From Bacteroidota bacterium (GTDB taxonomy: Bacteria; Bacteroidota; Bacteroidia; Chitinophagales; Chitinophagaceae), in assembly GCA_018970395.1 (NCBI GenBank), contig JAGWWM010000019.1, positions 1 through 41,050 on the forward strand: DNA of 41,050 bases, in the 5' to 3' direction. The translations under genes were made by a program, and so were the position numbers. Numbering within the stretch: position 1 is the stretch's first letter; the number at the start of each line of letters is the position of its first letter. Of the stretch, positions 39,201-41,050 are shown one piece after another. The notes beneath the pieces were generated by a model that was not told where the DNA came from, did not search any database, and saw only the letters and a program-made list of their open reading frames with translations.

Positions 39201-41050
39201 GACGGGGGTGTTTACTTACAGTATTCCGGTCAATAGCGGCTGCGGTAGTTTGAATGCAGGGGGTACGATTACGGTGGAAGCGCTTCGCACGGTAACGGTG
39301 GGATCAGGCGCTACGGAGCTTTGTATCAATGATCCTGTAGGGGTGAATATTACACACAGCACAACAGTAGCTACCGGTATTGCGAGTGATGGGATAGCGG
39401 GCAAGAATGGATTACCTCCGGGCGTAAGCGCTAGCTGGGCTAGTGATGTGATTACCATTAGCGGGATAGCCACAGAGCCCGGAGAATACAAGTATAGTAT
39501 TCCACTACTGGGGGGATGCGGTAATGCTGCGGCAGAAGGTACAATCAAGATTAATAAACTGATGGGTGCAGAAGCACCATCGGGACTGTTCACGGTTTGT
39601 TATAACGGAGGTGTTTCATTGAACATCCGCCATAAGGTGTTTGGCGGTGTATCGGGACTTGGAGTGGTCAGCGGACTACCTCCTGGTGTGAATGCGAATT
39701 TGAACAGACCAGACTCAACGATTATTGTGAGCGGTATTCCATTGAAAGTGGGCAGTTATGATTATACGATAGAGCTGCTGGGCGGCTGCGCAGACGCTAA
39801 TAGTTTTGCAAAGGGTAAGATTGTTGTAACGGATTTGATGACGGTAGGCGCGGCACAGGATATACCGGTGCTGATCTGCGAGCAGCAATCGCTGACGAAT
39901 GCTATCCGCCACGCTACGACGAATGCGACGGGCATTGGAGTTCCGACGGGCTTGCCTGCAGGACTGGAAGCGTCTTATTCTTTGGGCGAGGTACTGATCA
40001 GCGGTACGCCGAGCGTATTTGGCACGTTTAGTTATGAGATTCCACTGATAGGAGGCTGCGGTGATGTAAAGGCAAAAGGTACAATTACGATAGAAGAAGG
40101 TTTATCGGTAGAATTAAAAGCCCCGATTGTCAATCCTTGCGTGAATACCTTAATGCAGGAGATCCGCTATACGACAAAGGGCGCCAGGGGTTTGAATAAC
40201 AAAGGCGGCTTACCGTTGGGGGTCAATCCTGAGTTAGATGCGGTAAGCGGAGAACTGGTGATCAGCGGCACGCCACTGCAGCCGGGTAAGTTTATCTATG
40301 AGATAGAGGTAGTGGGGAGGTGCGGCACACAAACGATCAAGGATACGATAGAGGTGAAGGATATATTGACGGTAGGAGCAGCTTCAGTAACATTGCCCGA
40401 AGCCTGCATTGGCAATGCGCTTCCGGATTGGTATCATGTAACGGATCTGGCTGCAAGCATCGGTACACCGACGGGCTTGCCGTTGGGTGTAACGGTACAG
40501 CTGCGCGGAGATACGGTATGGCTGAGCGGAACACCCCTGGCAGCGCCGGACGTTTATAGTTATTCAATACCGGTGAATGGTCGTTGCGGTGGCACTGCCT
40601 TTGCAACGGGAACGATAGAGTTGAGAGATGTGTCCTTACTGCCGGTAGTAACGGGCGATCCTTATGTGTATTGCGTGGATGAAGTGCCTTCTGGGCCACT
40701 GGAGGCGACGGGCTTGAATGTATTGTGGTATGATCAGGCAGTAGGCGGTGTGGGCAGTCCAACGGCGCCGTTGCCTGTGACGATTATTCCATTTGATTAC
40801 ACGTATTATGTAACGCAGCGAGAGGCGGGCAAGTGCGAGAGTAATCGCTTGCCGGTAGCAGTAACGATAGTGCCGCCACCGACGGTGAATGCAGGTCCTG
40901 ACAAGCGCATAGAGGAGGGTCAGTCGGTGGTATTGAATGGTACGGCCTTGCCTTCTACATCGGGGGGTAGTGTAACGATATCATGGACGCCTACAGCAAC
41001 GCTGACGAATGCGACGACGGCACGTCCTACGGCACGTCCTTCTGAGACGA
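36289..41050 (+). CDS. Giant secreted SprB-like surface adhesin (runs past the window)
   Basis: An open frame of at least 1587 residues without a stop up to the window edge. It starts MKRLIYRHPLFYTLLFLFQF, a signal peptide probably cleaved after ATA. Domains in order: a jelly-roll carbohydrate-binding-like domain (residues about 30-220), a SprB repeat (about 225-285), an Ig-like segment, and a second jelly-roll domain opening DLINNGNFSSGNADFY near residue 377. Ig- and Fn3-like domains follow, then a Big_2-like domain (NIASVDASGVVTGVAAGTAK, near 855-885), an array of about 90-residue GLPPGV repeats, and a PKD/Ig end. Such proteins are exported by the type IX secretion system for gliding or attachment. 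The C-terminal sorting signal must lie beyond the window. No stop or frameshift is seen. Confidence 0.9.
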   Translation, partial: MKRLIYRHPLFYTLLFLFQFFLATAQNLVNNGDFEQGDGSIAIGFSSDYTLILPTGNTSVRQFGIGTNPQLFNTSSFISMGDHTTGTGKMMIVDGINNNGNPEPFFWRVNNSGEICGLQTGVTYTFSYWIKSIYNSSIPNASVANIGIKWNNVQGQSGQGFLNPVSGSPFAPAPGAAWQKVTYQFIPTNACVRIEMFNWNGSLAGNDFAIDDIELLPPVQPLTLSFSPNNISCPGANDGFIAAYGKGGVKPYTYLLTGGVTLNNTTGIFQNLSPGNYNISVRDANGTVTTPVAVTLTQAAGGLTITGAPTGTFCSGQSIALTASGAPAGASYTWTVPPSTTPVSSNASLNAIVTNTTTYQVTSSSSIPIPSRDLINNGNFSSGNADFYTDYRFFSAGSGGVQRAYGITQSAFAFYTGFSFCALARGGTGNMMVFDGSTIANDKVWCQKVPVKAGETYTFTYHVQSLVDRAGNKPSANLEVQINGVPLSSATNPQLAPQFACSWEPRTYTWNSGTNTVADICIFNRVLNDNGNDFALDDISFTSPPSTTTCTPSASVTITPSASCCSVSAGTTTNACTNAALSAPITHTTSGATGIGAATGLPTGVTAAWVPASNSISISGTPTVTGTFNYTIPVTGATCTGINATGIIIVKPKPIATASSNGSVCVGSTLSLTATSSIAGASFAWSGPGYTSTTQNPTVSTAATTAMSGTYSVTATANGCSSNSATTSVTVNTSVSPTVTCLSSNNSSVTFGWNPLSGATGYDATYTINGGTPIPAPAITAPYTINGLSPNDEVFLTVTPLGGTCFSAGTNGPTACKAVACTTPNPGTITGNASICIGGTTTLSSIGGDPGGSWTSLNPNIASVDASGVVTGVAAGTAKIKYEVSSGTPGAICTASATFNVIVTAGTTLTAPSNSSVFVCIDSLMEEVTFVTTGASGIAGDGDASGVNGLPPGVSANFLNDVITLRGTPTLTGVFTYSIPVNSGCGSLNAGGTITVEALRTVTVGSGATELCINDPVGVNITHSTTVATGIASDGIAGKNGLPPGVSASWASDVITISGIATEPGEYKYSIPLLGGCGNAAAEGTIKINKLMGAEAPSGLFTVCYNGGVSLNIRHKVFGGVSGLGVVSGLPPGVNANLNRPDSTIIVSGIPLKVGSYDYTIELLGGCADANSFAKGKIVVTDLMTVGAAQDIPVLICEQQSLTNAIRHATTNATGIGVPTGLPAGLEASYSLGEVLISGTPSVFGTFSYEIPLIGGCGDVKAKGTITIEEGLSVELKAPIVNPCVNTLMQEIRYTTKGARGLNNKGGLPLGVNPELDAVSGELVISGTPLQPGKFIYEIEVVGRCGTQTIKDTIEVKDILTVGAASVTLPEACIGNALPDWYHVTDLAASIGTPTGLPLGVTVQLRGDTVWLSGTPLAAPDVYSYSIPVNGRCGGTAFATGTIELRDVSLLPVVTGDPYVYCVDEVPSGPLEATGLNVLWYDQAVGGVGSPTAPLPVTIIPFDYTYYVTQREAGKCESNRLPVAVTIVPPPTVNAGPDKRIEEGQSVVLNGTALPSTSGGSVTISWTPTATLTNATTARPTARPSET
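39037..40640 (+). repeat. Tandem about 90-residue repeats in the adhesin
   Basis: Six protein repeats with a GLPPGV-like motif start near 39133, 39409, 39673, 39949, 40207 and 40474. The spacing is 276, 264, 276, 258 and 267 bases (86-92 residues). Each unit also carries a SGTP or SGIP turn, a Y-x-Y-x-I strand and a GGCG-type end. A related earlier unit lies near 38085. DNA divergence between copies shows they are old and maintained as protein repeats, not as recent duplications. Confidence 0.85.

Noticed and set aside
38583-39593. Long minus-strand frames over the adhesin (198 and 125 residues)
   Set aside because: They are Pro/Val/Ala-rich mirrors of the repeat array, while the plus frame stays open from 36289 to the edge with proper domains.

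Overview
The window comes from a Bacteroidota chromosome, most likely a Chitinophagaceae or Sphingobacteriales type. The signs are a SprB-type gliding-adhesin-like surface protein, DUF5522 and DUF4248 proteins, an IntDOT-like tyrosine recombinase lacking the first catalytic arginine, and AT-rich genes with A-rich rather than Shine-Dalgarno leaders. Bases 1 to about 35,200 look like accessory DNA inserted beside a tRNA-Ser(UGA) gene. Bases 35,300-41,050 look like ordinary chromosome.

Bases 1-12,297 (+ strand) are one tightly packed operon built around a type I restriction-modification system: XRE regulator, hsdM, an AlbA_2/RecG-like ATP-binding protein, hsdS, a three-gene insert (DUF262 protein, DUF3696-type AAA ATPase, unknown protein), hsdR, a trypco2-domain protein, a small basic membrane protein and a small lipoprotein. 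Most junctions overlap by 1-8 bases or are 2-11 bases apart. The three-gene insert looks like a second defence module nested in the first.

Bases 12,298-13,826 hold a WYL regulator and a divergent secreted SHOCT-domain protein, which meet their neighbours tail to tail with no spacer.

Bases 13,819-29,676 (- strand) form a 16-kb run of about 19 genes that looks viral. Reading along transcription it has small membrane proteins, a LEA2-like anchored protein, a transglutaminase-like protein with a C-terminal membrane anchor, a glycine-rich membrane protein, four beta-rich proteins that could be single-jelly-roll capsid proteins, a coiled-coil protein, a GH73-type glucosaminidase, a holin-like protein overlapping an Rz-like spanin, an adenine methyltransferase, a RadC/JAB protein, an unknown protein, a SNF2-type helicase and a RecA-fold ATPase. 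I see no terminase, portal, tail or baseplate gene. I propose an integrated tailless, perhaps membrane-containing, virus or a relic of one. The strongest new signal is a C-terminal peptide tail (LELEALALELEL) shared by the helicase and the unrelated protein next to it. The peptide is conserved while most codons differ, and shorter look-alikes end RadC and a membrane protein. It could be a tag that sorts proteins into the particle.

Bases 29,906-33,362 (+) hold a two-gene unit: a large membrane protein with no ATG start and a soluble partner, both unrecognised. It is followed by a long imperfect inverted repeat resembling a gene-cassette recombination site. DUF4248 and integrase genes, nested inverted repeats (probable attachment region), a tRNA terminator and tRNA-Ser follow. 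Beyond it are an alkyltransferase-like DNA repair protein, a DUF5522 protein and the start of a giant repetitive secreted adhesin that runs off the window.
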